Source: Pseudeuparius sepicola (taxonomy: Eukaryota > Arthropoda > Insecta > Coleoptera > Anthribidae). Taken from it: a stretch of DNA of 64,000 nucleotides. Position numbers and translations under genes: made by a program. Where the stretch lies: the NCBI GenBank assembly GCA_963920635.1, contig OY987303.1, positions 13,308,175 through 13,372,174 of the forward strand. Direction: 5' to 3'. Positions 13,301 to 23,000 of this stretch are shown here, piece by piece (within the stretch, counting starts at the first letter, position 1; every line of letters begins with the position of its first letter). The notes beneath the pieces were generated by a model, which saw only the letters and a list, made by a program, of their open reading frames with translations, made no database searches and was not told the DNA's origin.

Positions 13301-16300
13301 TTAATCAGTATTGTCAACAATTACAACTTATCTTTCAATTGGAGAACTAAAAAAGGACGGCAAAGACTAATAACAGTCACATACGATCATAAAAATATAA
13401 TAAAAATCCTCCACCTAGAAGGCTTTGAAACAACGAAACCAACCCCTTGTCATTTGTCATCATTGTATCATTTAGTTAACAATTTGTATCATTAGAAATG
13501 GAGGGTGCTTTTTCAAATGACGACAAATTTAACATGTCAGCATGTTATATCTTGTGTCACAGAAATAGTGTAGAGGCCGAACGAATGTATTATTGCAATT
13601 AATAAATGGCAAAAGTTATTGGTTTCGTTGGCTTAAAGCTTTCTTCTCACAATTATAAAAAGCGAAGAATTTACTCCAAAACACAATGCGACACTGTTTG
13701 CTGTACAAGAACAGAGGAAAACACCAGACAGGGCCGTATTTAAAAATATTAAGTTTTAGAAGTCAAAATAAACTGTAAGTTAAATTGTTGTCAATACTGA
13801 TTATTTTTTTTTAGACTTCTTATTATTAAATACAGGGCCACAATAGAAAAAAATTAATGGAAAAAAATGAATTTCCAGTATAATTATCTCAAAACATTTT
13901 AAAAATATTTCGTGTCATACATCATGGTATTTGCAATGAAAAGTGCTTTCAAAATCTGCAAAAAAAAATCCAGATCCGTATTTAAAAAAATAAAGTTGAA
14001 GATGGTTTCTCAAAAACGAAACGTTGTAGAAAAAATCTAAAAACGCTATCTTAAAGCCCATTAAAAAGTGCCATAAGAAAGTGTTTTTCTTTTTTTTCTA
14101 TCTGTGATAACAACTTCAAAAAAAAATCAAAAACGCAAAATTTTACTTTTTTCAAAATAACTCAAAAACGAAAAAGATATTAGAAACCTGTTTGTGCCAT
14201 TTTATTGACCTTAAAATTGCGCAACTTTTTCCCCTATTTAACTATTGCCGTATCTCTCACCGTTTGCAATATCCCCATGCTGTTCATTCTTATCCGGGAC
14301 ACAGTGTATATATCGTACTATACTTATATTCATAATTTTGCTTGTGTACTCATCTGTATATTTCTTTTCCTGCTCCCTATTCCATAACTACACTTTACAT
14401 ACTTGCCAGCATGCCCGAAAGGGTAAGTGAAATGTTCGAGGTGCCCTGCTATTTTGGTTGCTAGCTGCGAAAGTCGTTGCTAGGTACAAGTTACAAAAGT
14501 ATTGCCTACCAACCACGGGCGTAGCCAAGGGGGGGGTTTCGGGGGTTCAAACCCCCCCCCCCCCCGAAATAAGCAAAATATTACCTAATATTATACCGAA
14601 AAAATACGAGGAGTGAAGAGTTAAATTATTATTACGTTTGAATATATTATGTAGTAATAGTAGCGCCTAGCGCCATCTTTTGACGAGAGGCAGACGCAGT
14701 TGCAGCCGAACTATTTTGTATTGTAGGGACACTTTGCGTTGTTTCTCGATTATTCGCCACGCCCCTAGGTCGAAATGAGCGGAACTTTGTGGAAGTTCGT
14801 GGAAGTTTCTGGACGGCTACTGGGCTGCTATATAAGTGGCGCCGCGGCGCGTGACCGCGCTTACGGCAGTATTGTTCCATGCGAACTCGAAGCGAATAAA
14901 AGTGAAAAGTGGTGAACGAATAGTGAAGAGAATTAAGTGTACCGTGTAAGTGAGTAATTTTAGTGTACTGTTATTCGATGACCTTGTTAAGTTTAGATAC
15001 GTGAATCATTATTACTGTCGAAAAATGGAGGGGAAAAAAAGGAAGGGTGATAAACCTAAAGGTATGGACTACTGGAAAAAGTGGTGTAGTCAAGGTCAAG
15101 GGGTTTCTAATAAAGAAACAAATTTGGATTTATCTATCAAAGCTTCAGCTACCTTGCATGCTGATAAGAAGACTGCCTACCCCGAAATCTAGTTTGGAAT
15201 GCCTAAATATGTGCGATAAAAACCTTTATCCTAATATTTACACATTACTACAAATCTTGGCTACCATTCCTGTATCCACTGCTACCCCAGAAAGGTCTTT
15301 CTCGAGCCTAAGGAGACTGAAAAACTATTTACGAAACACTACAAGTGAAAACAGACTTAATGGTTAATGAACATTCACTATGGAACAGAAATTCATGCAG
15401 ATGAAGTAGTGGATATATTTAAAAGAAAAAGCCGAAGATTTCTTCTTTAATGGTTTTAGATTTAGCGCAGAGGAACGAAATTAATTTATCCATTTCATTT
15501 AAAGTTAAGAACTTTATAAATATGTCGTAGTTTTTCGGATGAATATATAGATATTAAATTTCATGTAAGTATATTTTTGTTGCTTTATTTACTTCTCAAA
15601 CTAAACCCCCCCCCCCCCAAAACTAAATCCTGGCTACGCCCGTGCTACCAACCCTTATACAGCAAGGACTTTAAAACCATTAATAAAATATATGTACTGT
15701 ACAAAATTGACACTTATTAACCGCAGGGAGAGAGTACATGACTAGTAATTCGTAGGTTCCGGGTTCACATCCCACCTTTTTTTTATTTATTTTTATTATC
15801 TCTGCATTCTGCCTGTTATATTTATCACTGATTATCATTTTTAGTAACTGAACAATGGTTATTATAAAGATTATTATATATAATATGAAATTGTCCATAG
15901 CACGAAAAAGTATTACATTCCACGATGTGTAAGCTCTTGTTTTGGCTTCAGAGGTACTTTTAATGACCCAGGCAACGCGGTCGTTGCCTCGGTCTTTAAG
16001 CAACCTCCTCGGCCAAAAAAGTGGACTTGCGCATCTTGCAATGTAAATAACTATTAAATTGACTTCAAAGTTAGCTGTCAGTTCCAATAATAAAAACAGC
16101 TCATGTGATTTCCATCTTGGATATATTTTTTAACAGTTGCCTTTCGCTTAAATTGGGCTATAAATATCAAAAATTGTTGACGAACTGAATGCTTGTGCTG
16201 GGAAGGGGGGCAATTACTATTATTTTCTTTTCGTTGCCATTTGCGGTTAGGGCCGACTGTGTCCTGATAGAACTTTTCATTATTCATTAATAGTTTTCTA

Positions 16301-19300
16301 ATCGATCTTTCCAATTTAACTTAAATTGTGGATGTTTTCTTGTGGGCAACCTCTAGAAATGACTATTATATTATGTGATTCTAATTTGTGCTTTTTTTAT
16401 TACTGTTTGCATAGCAATGACAGAATTCCAACAACACGGTGAGTTCGATAATGAAAAAGTACTTTGATTTCCAAAATACTTTTATTCCTAACGGAACAGT
16501 GAAATAGGAATCAGGAAAATAGTATAGAGAATAGGAAAATTGACAGAGATACACCCAAATCTCAAACAGTTAATAAATCTTTCAAAAAATGCACACCATA
16601 TAGGATTTTTTTTTACATTTTTCATGCAAAATCTGAATGACTTCACCAAAATGCTATTTGTAAATTTAAATTAAATTAGTTTTTTTTTTTCAAAAAAATG
16701 ATTCGCAATAATGTTTTTAAATATCACCAAGTCATTATAATAAATTAGTCCGATAATCGATAGTTTTCGAAAAAAATGTATGAAACTTGAGTTTGTAGTA
16801 TGGATTAATATACCATTTTTTTTGCAATTACTAGGTACTCAGTAGGGAATCCAATCCCGATAAAAAATTTCCCTTGATTTCAGGGAGATTGATTTTAAAT
16901 TCCACAATCCCGGGATCGAATTCTGCGATTTCTGTAAAGAATTGTTATTTTCGTATGTTTTAGAACAAGTAATTATTACTAAATGGGTAGCATCTAAAGT
17001 GTTTATTGAAAAATAATACCTAAATTCTCATAAACTTAAAAAAGAGGATACTAATTGAAAAGGAACATAAACAGTATACAGTACATGTAAACTAATATAC
17101 AGGGTGATTCAGTTTTAACACTTCAACAGGTGATAGAAAACCATATAAACTATATCATTTTAAGGCCTTATAAAAAAGTTACAGGGTGTTAAAGTTGCAA
17201 GAAATATGTGGAATTTATTGAATATTTTGCAAACTAGTTGAGATATTTAAGTCATATTTGGTACACGTTATAACGGCATGGGTTAGCATAAAACCTGTTA
17301 ATATCAAACATCTTGAACAACCAGTGGCGTAGAAATGGGTAATTAGTATAATTTATTTTAGAAAAAAAATAGAACCACCTTGTATGTGCTACCTGAAATA
17401 AAGTAACTTTTTCCAATAAACTCACCTATTTAAGGCAATACTTTTGAAGATACAGGGTCTAAAACATTTAAGGAAGATACAATTAATGTTACGCTCTGTA
17501 TCTTGAAAAGTAAAACCTTGAATGTATTTAAAATAAGAAACACATTTTTTCGGCTTTGAGTGTTACTTATGGAGAAAAGTTTTAAGTTAATTTTTCAGAA
17601 GTACCCCGAAATAATACGAAAAAATCAAATTTGCTTTGAAACCATGACACATATAAAAAAATGCTAAGAAAACGTTTTTGTTTACAATAAAAATTTACAT
17701 AAGAATTTGAATACATTTTATTGCTATACAAGGTGGTTCTATTTTTTTTTTCTAAAATAAATTATACTAGTTACCCATTTCTACGCCACTGGTTGTTCAA
17801 GATGGTTGATATTAACAGGTTTTATGCTAACCCATGCCGTTATAATGTGTACCAAATATGACTTAAATATCTCAACTACACTCTATCCAATCAAAATGAA
17901 AGTTGGGCGTCAACATTTACACGATGGAAACACGTGAACAATTTTGAGGACTAATACGGGGCAGGGCCGCATTAAGGACGATCTCTATGAATTTTATAAT
18001 ATAAAATATTAAAATAATATGCCCAGTATTAAGAACTTTAAAAAGAAACTTTTATGGCACACCTAGTCATTCACTTACCTGCAAATTTCTACTATTAACA
18101 CAAATCATAGCTCCAACAATTAATAAACAGCGAAAGAATTATATCGGACAAAATTAAAAGTCCACTTGCAACTCAATACACCTCTGTAATAAATAACGAC
18201 TCGCTGAACTCGCCTGCCGGCCAATAGCAAGCCGATCGCGTGCTAGCCATGCAACTATTTTTGTTTATCTTTCACTTGCGTTTAGTTTGAATAGAGTATA
18301 GTTTGTAAAATATTCAATAAATTCCACATATTTCTTGCAACTTTAACACCCTGTAAATTTTTTATAAGGCCTTAAAATGATATAGTTTATGAAGAAAGTG
18401 CAGTTATTTTTTGGTTTTCTATCACTTGTTGAAGTTTTGCAGATTAAAACTGAATCACCCTGTACATAGATGAATAAATAAAAGTTTAAAATTAAAACAA
18501 CTTCTATTAATCCAAATATGGGATTTTTAACAGAGATATCTGCTAACAAGGAATACAATCTATTTTTGCTATAAACTTCTTTGACTTTGAACTAATAATC
18601 CTTTTTAAAAACTATGCAAAAAAATTATATTGCCAACATAGTTTCATCCGACATAGCTGCAGAAAAACATCTCTCTGACTCCACACTTGTTGGAATGTTT
18701 TTGTAGTGTGAAAACTAGCGAAGACGCAATGAATTGCTTTTTTTGAAAAAAAAAGGGACAACATTTTGGTGAAATCGTCCAAGATGTCCCCCCTTAAAGA
18801 CTCTTGTCAGTTTATAACTCATTATTTTTTCATGGTTTCCTGAGGTACTTTTGTTTTAATTGTCTAAAAAAACTATAATACGATTTCGAAATTTTAAGAG
18901 CTAAGTATGTTTTTTTTGTGTTTATAATATTGTAAAATAGAGAGATGATCTTGTGAGTCCTTAGTTTCCTACTCAATGATCGAAGTATGTAAAAACCTTT
19001 TTAAAATATATTTTTTATAAATTTTACAAATTATAAATTATAATAAAAAATAAAATATTATGTTATATCACACCTAATATAATAAAATAATAGTAATTGC
19101 CCCCCTCCCCCGCACAAGCATGTGGTTGCTTCCGGGGTACTCCTAGTTTGAAGTATTGTGAGGGTGAGAATTATTATTATTCCATTATTATTATAATTAT
19201 TATATTATAATGATATTTAATAATAATAATAGTTATTTATGTACCAAGGCACTGAAGTTCAACCTAGGTCAAGTATGACAAAGACATGGCGGCTTCGAAC

Positions 19301-20092
19301 AGAAAAACCAAACTGCTTCTTGTTGTGCAGCCTCCATAATAAATCTATTGTAATTCAAACCTACTAAAATATTTATACTGATAGATTGCGCTGCTATAGG
19401 TAACAATTTCGCAATATTTGATATCACTTTTGACGGGCGATGGCTCCACGTCTGACGTTTGATGTTTACATCTCGCCAAGGCCTACTCATTGAAAAAATC
19501 GTACAAAAATGGGTTACTTCAGTGCCGATTTCTGAGCTTTTAATGACGATTTTGGGACACTTTACTGCAGATTTCAAGAAAAATAATTTGTTTAGCAGAA
19601 CGTGGCTACTAATTAGACAACATTATCTATTTGAATTTTACAATAATTATTTTTAATTGGTATTGTCGGAAATTTCCTTGTTGCGGAAACAGATCCCTTT
19701 AATTTTGAATTGGGTTTTTTCGCCACAGAAACCTGAACCGAAAGCTAGTACTAGTAAACTAAAAGGAAATTCTGGTTTTCAGGCATTCAAAAACAAAAAC
19801 GTGTCGCAAAATCGACTTTGAAGACGAGGAAGAGCGTAGGATCAAAGAGGGCGCAGAAACGTTGTTAAATTTGGCTGGAATCGCGACAAGGAAACGGTTG
19901 TCGCAGTACAACAATGTTGAGAATGGGAAAAAGGTGAAATCCGAACCGGAAGGCAACTTTGACGATGGCAAGCATATGCCGTTCAAGCCGAGGTTACTGA
20001 GAGTTAAGAAAAAAGAGAACTCCGCAAAAGTGGTCAACAACAACGATTGGGTGAAGTATAGGAAAGAATTAGATATCAACCAGACGAGGTAA
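1135..20092 (+). CDS. FOXN3 (CHES-1-like): FOXN3 / CHES-1-like forkhead transcription factor (4 visible exons)
   Basis: Nuclear winged-helix DNA-binding protein of the FOXN2/3 group, known as transcriptional repressors linked to checkpoint and cell-cycle control. Exons are 1135-1365, 6519-6982, 12214-12689 and 19783-20092. All junctions are GT-AG and phases 1, 0 and 2 join without a frameshift, giving 486 codons from the ATG at 1155 to TAA at 20090-20092. The N-terminus carries the family motif [15 protein letters not shown]. The forkhead starts near residue 159 with [18 protein letters not shown] and contains helix 3, [18 protein letters not shown]. The domain is interrupted by an intron before the wing segment [10 protein letters not shown]. 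The C-terminus holds an LLNLAGI motif, as in vertebrate FOXN3. The first exon is open to its acceptor, so the true start may lie upstream of the window. The terminal AGG|TAA could also be read as a donor, so the 3' end is slightly uncertain. Confidence 0.92.
1423..2312. mobile_element. Candidate MITE with ~27-bp terminal inverted repeats
   Basis: The left end (TGCAATCTGGACCGACACTA, running on to ATTAAA) and the right end (TTTAATATAGTGTTGGTCCA, running on to GGTGCA) are inverted copies. No transposase-like frame was seen inside and I could not define a target duplication, so the class is unknown. It begins 57 bp past the donor of the first visible FOXN3 exon. Confidence 0.6.
3016..3198. mobile_element. 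Short MITE, CGTTGACTGA family, copy 1
   Basis: The ends are CGTTGACTGATATAT and ATACGTCAGTCAACG in inverted orientation, and the element is flanked on both sides by CTAGAAT, which looks like a target-site duplication. The same termini occur at 26569-27028. No coding content. Confidence 0.65.
4430..4606. repeat. Imperfect palindrome (foldback repeat)
   Basis: The left arm, starting CAAGTGGTGTGCCTAAT, is mirrored by the right arm, ending ATTAGGCATACCACGAGTTG. The centre carries TAATCCCAA facing TTGGGATTA. No coding potential. Confidence 0.6.
4735..4850 (-). repeat. tRNA-derived SINE-like fragment
   Basis: Read on the minus strand, this has a tRNA-like body: GGTCTAAGGGCATGATTCTC, an anticodon arm CGCTTTGCGTGCG, and a T-arm with GGTTCAAATCC. 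It resembles tRNA-Pro except that the anticodon position reads TGC. An A/T simple tail (TTTTTA)n follows. The 5' acceptor-stem half does not pair with the 3' end, so it is not a functional tRNA. Confidence 0.6.
5112..5164. repeat. Short perfect-type hairpin
   Basis: ATGATTTCAGCGAAAATACC and its inverted copy meet at the palindromic centre ACTAGT. It looks like a minimal foldback element. The motif AATACCACTA also occurs near 4498, so it may be related to the 4430-4606 palindrome. Confidence 0.6.
5323..6208 (-). mobile_element. hAT transposon relic with 8-bp target duplication
   Basis: Terminal inverted repeats (T/G)AAAGGGCGGAATWTATGCAT are flanked by the 8-bp direct repeat ATTATGTG at 5315-5322 and 6209-6216, as expected for hAT. 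The minus strand holds broken transposase pieces. About 6025-5807 encodes a segment with [16 protein letters not shown], and about 5780-5600, in another frame, carries the hAT C-terminal dimerisation signature [18 protein letters not shown]. The frame break and the small size show a defective, internally deleted copy. AT-rich ATGCAT-rich subterminal repeats occur at both ends. Confidence 0.85.
6519..6982 (+). CDS. FOXN3 (CHES-1-like): FOXN3-like exon B (forkhead domain)
   Basis: Acceptor TTTCCAG ends at 6518 and donor CCG|GTGAGT lies at 6982/6983. Encodes a Ser/Pro-rich linker, then most of the forkhead: [35 protein letters not shown] and the recognition helix [17 protein letters not shown] content is clearly above that of the surrounding intron. 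Ends in phase 0. Confidence 0.95.
7798..8482. mobile_element. Nested foldback segment inside the 7020-8886 element
   Basis: AAAGTCACTTGAAACAGCAT near 7815 is mirrored by ATGCTGTTCCAAGTGACTTT near 8445, and the outer parts (TATAGTATTT and AAATACTATA) also pair. This looks like a MITE nested in, or captured by, the hAT-like element. A tRNA-like stretch follows just outside it. Confidence 0.55.
8518..8590 (+). repeat. tRNA-like sequence (degenerate)
   Basis: The stretch contains an A-box-like AACTCAGTTCATTGGTAGAG and an anticodon-arm-like GACTGGTAAC (GGT, threonine-like). The acceptor and T arms are not convincing, so it is called a tRNA-derived fragment and not a gene. Confidence 0.35.
9182..9209. 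repeat. Minimal CAGGGTG hairpin
   Basis: GGGTGTTCGG and CCGGAACACCC face each other across about 6 bases, directly after TACA. This is what a CAGGGTGTTCC-type element would leave after near-total internal deletion. Confidence 0.5.
9254..9471. mobile_element. Small hAT-like MITE in a (TG)n microsatellite
   Basis: The termini CAGTGGCGCACCC and CTGAGTGCGCCACTG are inverted, with 8-bp TG-rich flanks (TGTGTTTG and TGTGTGTG). Subterminal G/C runs match the 'GGGGGC...GCCCCC' style of the other hAT-like elements here. No coding capacity. Confidence 0.7.
9868..10330 (-). mobile_element. 5'-truncated LINE, 3' end with reverse-transcriptase C-terminus
   Basis: The minus strand encodes the C-terminal tail typical of non-LTR retrotransposon ORF2. 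The segments are [17 protein letters not shown], then [20 protein letters not shown] and [16 protein letters not shown], ending near 10021. A 3' UTR follows, ending in TAAATAAATAA-like repeats near 9880. Only the last ~95 codons survive, consistent with 5' truncation. The clade is not certain. Confidence 0.65.
10690..11594 (-). mobile_element. Crypton-type tyrosine-recombinase transposon relic
   Basis: Three minus-strand blocks in order match an animal Crypton transposase. An N-terminal SAM-like part (11591-11334) carries [16 protein letters not shown] and [18 protein letters not shown] middle block (about 11320-11110) carries [20 protein letters not shown] and [10 protein letters not shown]-terminal catalytic part (10978-10780) carries [20 protein letters not shown] then [20 protein letters not shown]. 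The block HGGWKS contains the conserved His of the tyrosine-recombinase box II, and the Y of VAEGYIENS sits where the nucleophile is expected. Frameshifts separate the blocks, so it is inactive. Confidence 0.75.
12214..12689 (+). CDS. FOXN3 (CHES-1-like): FOXN3-like exon C (forkhead wing and linker)
   Basis: Acceptor TTTATAG ends at 12213 and donor GATAG|GTAAGA lies at 12689/12690. It starts [20 protein letters not shown], completing the winged helix, and continues [14 protein letters not shown] less conserved acidic and Ser-rich linker ends in FESDEDR. Phase 0 in, phase 2 out. Reading through the donor meets TAA at once. Confidence 0.93.
12800..14306. mobile_element. Long foldback element, CACTGTGTCCCGG termini, TA flanks
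   Basis: Terminal CACTGTGTCCCGGATAAG faces CTTATCCGGGACACAGTG, flanked by TA on both sides (Tc1/mariner-like). The arms stay complementary for about 520 bp (12800-13325 against 13785-14306) around a ~460-bp spacer. The spacer has no recognised coding content. It starts 110 bp past the exon C donor. Confidence 0.8.
14514..15644 (+). mobile_element. hAT transposon, internally deleted, with hATC domain
   Basis: Termini CACGGGCGTAGCC and GGCTACGCCCGTG are inverted and flanked by the 8-bp duplication CTACCAAC (14506-14513 and 15645-15652). Subterminal poly-G and poly-C tracts follow each end. Inside, the plus strand encodes the start of a transposase (from about 15025, [20 protein letters not shown]). 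It jumps directly to the C-terminal dimerisation domain (about 15230-15360) with [20 protein letters not shown] and continues frameshifted with [20 protein letters not shown]. The zinc finger and catalytic core are missing, so it needs a helper transposase. Confidence 0.88.
15730..16080 (+). repeat. Dispersed repeat with tRNA-like T-arm (copy 1)
   Basis: A tRNA T-arm-like GGTTCCGGGTTCACATCCCA at 15754-15775 is followed by a T-rich tract and then a body from TTTAGTAACTGAACAATGGT (about 15840) to CATCTTGCAATGTAAATAAC (about 16055). The same body recurs at about 42672-42875 after another T-arm-like motif. This fits a SINE family. Confidence 0.6.
17100..18462. mobile_element. CAGGGTG foldback element, TA-flanked, with a nested insertion
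   Basis: The ends CAGGGTGATTCAG and CTGAATCACCCTG are flanked by TA (17098-17099 and 18463-18464). The left arm, about 300 bp, is mirrored by two right-arm pieces at about 17721-17878 and 18299-18462, separated by a nested element at 17879-18298. The spacer at 17403-17720 has no recognised coding content. Confidence 0.8.
17879..18298. mobile_element. MITE nested in the 17100-18462 foldback
   Basis: Comparison with the left arm shows that the uninterrupted right arm would read CTCAACTAGTTTG. Instead about 420 bp (CACTCTATCCAATC ... GAATAGAGTA) sits at the TA, with TA on both sides. The short inverted termini ACTCTATYCAA fit a TA-targeting MITE. Confidence 0.65.
19270..19580. repeat. Interspersed repeat, copy A
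   Basis: Nearly identical to 39585-39930, including GAACAGAAAAACCAAACTGC, TTGACGGGCGATGGCTCC and GATTTTGGGACACTTTACTG. This copy lacks a ~50-bp block present in the other. A GCACTGAAGTTCAACC start and a TACTTCAGTGCC near the far end hint at inverted termini. Confidence 0.7.
19783..20092 (+). CDS. FOXN3 (CHES-1-like): FOXN3-like exon D (C-terminal)
   Basis: The acceptor TTTTCAG ends at 19782, and the first base completes the Arg codon split from exon C. The exon encodes a basic stretch, an acidic FEDEEERRI segment, [15 protein letters not shown] and a Lys-rich tail. The stop TAA is at 20090-20092. A polyadenylation signal AATAAA lies at 20389-20394. AG|GTAATG at the stop could be a weak donor, so a further exon is possible but not needed. 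Confidence 0.85.
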
Positions 20093-23000
20093 TGATAGAT
20101 TCAAAAGGAACCTGTTTAAAATTTATTATATTATATTTAATGTTTTAATTTTATGAGGGTCTAGAATTTAGAAATAGGATTGTTTTTATCTTGTAGAAAA
20201 ATTTTACAATGCTTGATGACTGAAAATTATTTATCGTTTTTCATCATATGTTTACGTTTACATGTTGTTTAGACAATGTATATATTTTTTTGTTGAGATG
20301 AATTTTAACTTATTGAGAGTAAATAATAATTTTCAAGTCATTTTTTTCTTGTTATGTGTGTTGTTATTTAATATTATTTTTTTGATATAATAAATGTAAG
20401 TATTTATATCATGCTGTTACCAGTAATTTTTATATTTTTTCAGGGTTAAAAATGCTCCATTTTATTATTGCATTCGGTTTTATGCCAATGTTACATTGCG
20501 CTTCTATTAAAGTAGGCTTTGACTCAAACAAAAACAATCGAAGATTTGACAGAATAGTCCTTAGCCTACCTTGCTTCTAACGAATAACATGGGAGGTTTT
20601 TAGTTGTATTGGATTGGGTAAGACAAATTTTACCGGGTATTGAATACATGCATGATAACGTGTTGATAAATATAAATATAAGCAATAAGAATCAATTGCG
20701 ATACTTATACATTGTAGTTTCCAGTGAGTTTATAAAAATTAGCTAGAAATACTTTAGGTGACTAGGGTATATTTTTTCTATCTTCCAATGATATATACAT
20801 ATTATATAAATGTTATTCAGATCTTCCATCTAAATATTAAAACAAACTACAATCATGAGTGTATCAAAATTCATCCAAGCTATTTTCGTAAGTAGTGGAA
20901 AAAGTAGGGTTCATCTTAGCGTTACTTGGATCTCACCGACGTTTCAATATCTCTTTAGATTGTACTCACATTTGGAAACAATTTAATGACATGTTATTTT
21001 TGTATTAGTCAATAGCAAGAAAATATCTTCTTCTTAGGGCTGTGTTTGGAAATTATCACACAAACTCCCGAAATACCAACCCACCAAAGAAAATAATGTC
21101 ATGGAAATGTCATTACACCATGTCTGCAAAGGCACGTATTTTTATTCGGGTCAACTTAGCCAGATTATTTCAAAATGATGTATTCTCTGTGCGGTAAAGC
21201 CTCTTTGAGCCGAGTAATGCAATGTCAAAATGATATTCCAATTCCACTCAGTTTTGAATAAAAGGAAGAAATCTCTCATGACTGAAGTTATAAATGGGAT
21301 GGAAATTTGATTACGTCATAGTTTGACAACCATTTATAACCTTAAAGTCCAAACCCTATTTTAACATAACATGACATCCGATTCTAACCCGTGGAGCACT
21401 TTCTTGGCAAAACTTGACCCGAATTTGTAACCTGAAAATCATTCTTAGCAGTGGTTGTCCTGGACACATATTTCACTGATTTTCGTTACACAAAGCATAC
21501 ATTCTACGAATTTATAAAGTAAACAGTAACCATGAACTGTAAAATTGTCATGGCAATCTTTGATATTAACCTAATATTGGCTAACAGTGCATTTATCTAG
21601 TTGCTTTCAAGACAATTCTACGCAGGTTCCAGTAAAATTGATTTAAATTTTTTTTGTGGAAATTAAAGAAGACGTTGGTTTTTCTTGGTGTTTTGGTTGG
21701 TAGTGTGATATTGGGATCCACTTTTTATAATATTGTAGCTTATATCATAGATCGTAAATTGAGAAAAATTCTGAAATATATAGCAATATCGAATTTTGCC
21801 TGATAGTAAAGGCCAAAGCAAATGAGATATCAAGAAATCCGCTATCTCATTAGCTTTGGTGGAAATAATACTCCTTGCTTTTGCCAACGTTTTTGGCTTG
21901 AAATAAGTTAAGGATTTTGTGTGCCAAAGCAAGATAATAATAATAAAAAAGTAGTACCTAGAATTTGCGAGGATTACTCTAGGTGGAAACTATCTTGTCG
22001 GAAATCTTCTATTTTTGCTGTCTTCCAATTTTTATATAAAGAGAACCTATTTTAGGAGTTAGGAAAAGCATGTTGATGAATTTAAGTTTGTTTCACTTTT
22101 TTGTTGCTGTGTATAAACATGTCTTTTTATTGAAGAGAGGTCAAAAGAAGATATTTAATTTAAATTTCTATTCCAAAATAAAATGTACTCTATGAATATA
22201 CACCAACATGAAATCAAGCGATTAGTTTAATGTATATAGTCTTGTAATTCTGAAGAAAATAGCAATAACGTGCTGGATTGGAGATGTTGTAAGGTAATGC
22301 TACTTAAAATTTAATATGCATTGTGAAATTAAAAATTATATTACCATTACGACACTCCACAAATTCCAGTGTTTAAAGTCATTTTTGTTTAAAAGTAAAT
22401 TATGTTATTAAAATAATATAATATATTGTAAATTAAAATATAATAGTCATTTACAATTCTATTTTATTATTTTTTTCTCTGATTACCCATTGCTCCCAAC
22501 TATTTCCTATCCAATTAAACTTTTTTTGAGGGGTGCTGAATCCAGTGGCAGTGGCATCCACAAGACTCGGGTATCTTTGGGCTTATATCATTATTAAAAT
22601 TTTGGTCCTAGAAACTAGCATAGTATGTACGCCTGGGATTATACATGAAAGAGGTCATTTTTGCTAAAAAAATTCAGTTTACCAAGTTTACAACTGGGGC
22701 ACACTGTATGTACAGTGTGATTCATGTAAAATTCGCAGTCCATAACTTGTTTATTTTTCGACTGGATGAAAAGTGTAAATGTAAAAGTTGTAAAACATTT
22801 TCCTGTGCGTCTAAGGAGATTATCAGGGTGTTGTGAAGGTACCAACCAAACTTCTTGCCGTTTTTAATGGAACACCCTGCTGACTTGGATTTTTTTAAAT
22901 CACATATTTGGCGATTTTTTAGAAACGCCACTGGAATCAGCGCCCCTCAGAACGGTTTTCATGGCTAACTATGAATTTTTAAAATAAATGTAGGTAAGTA

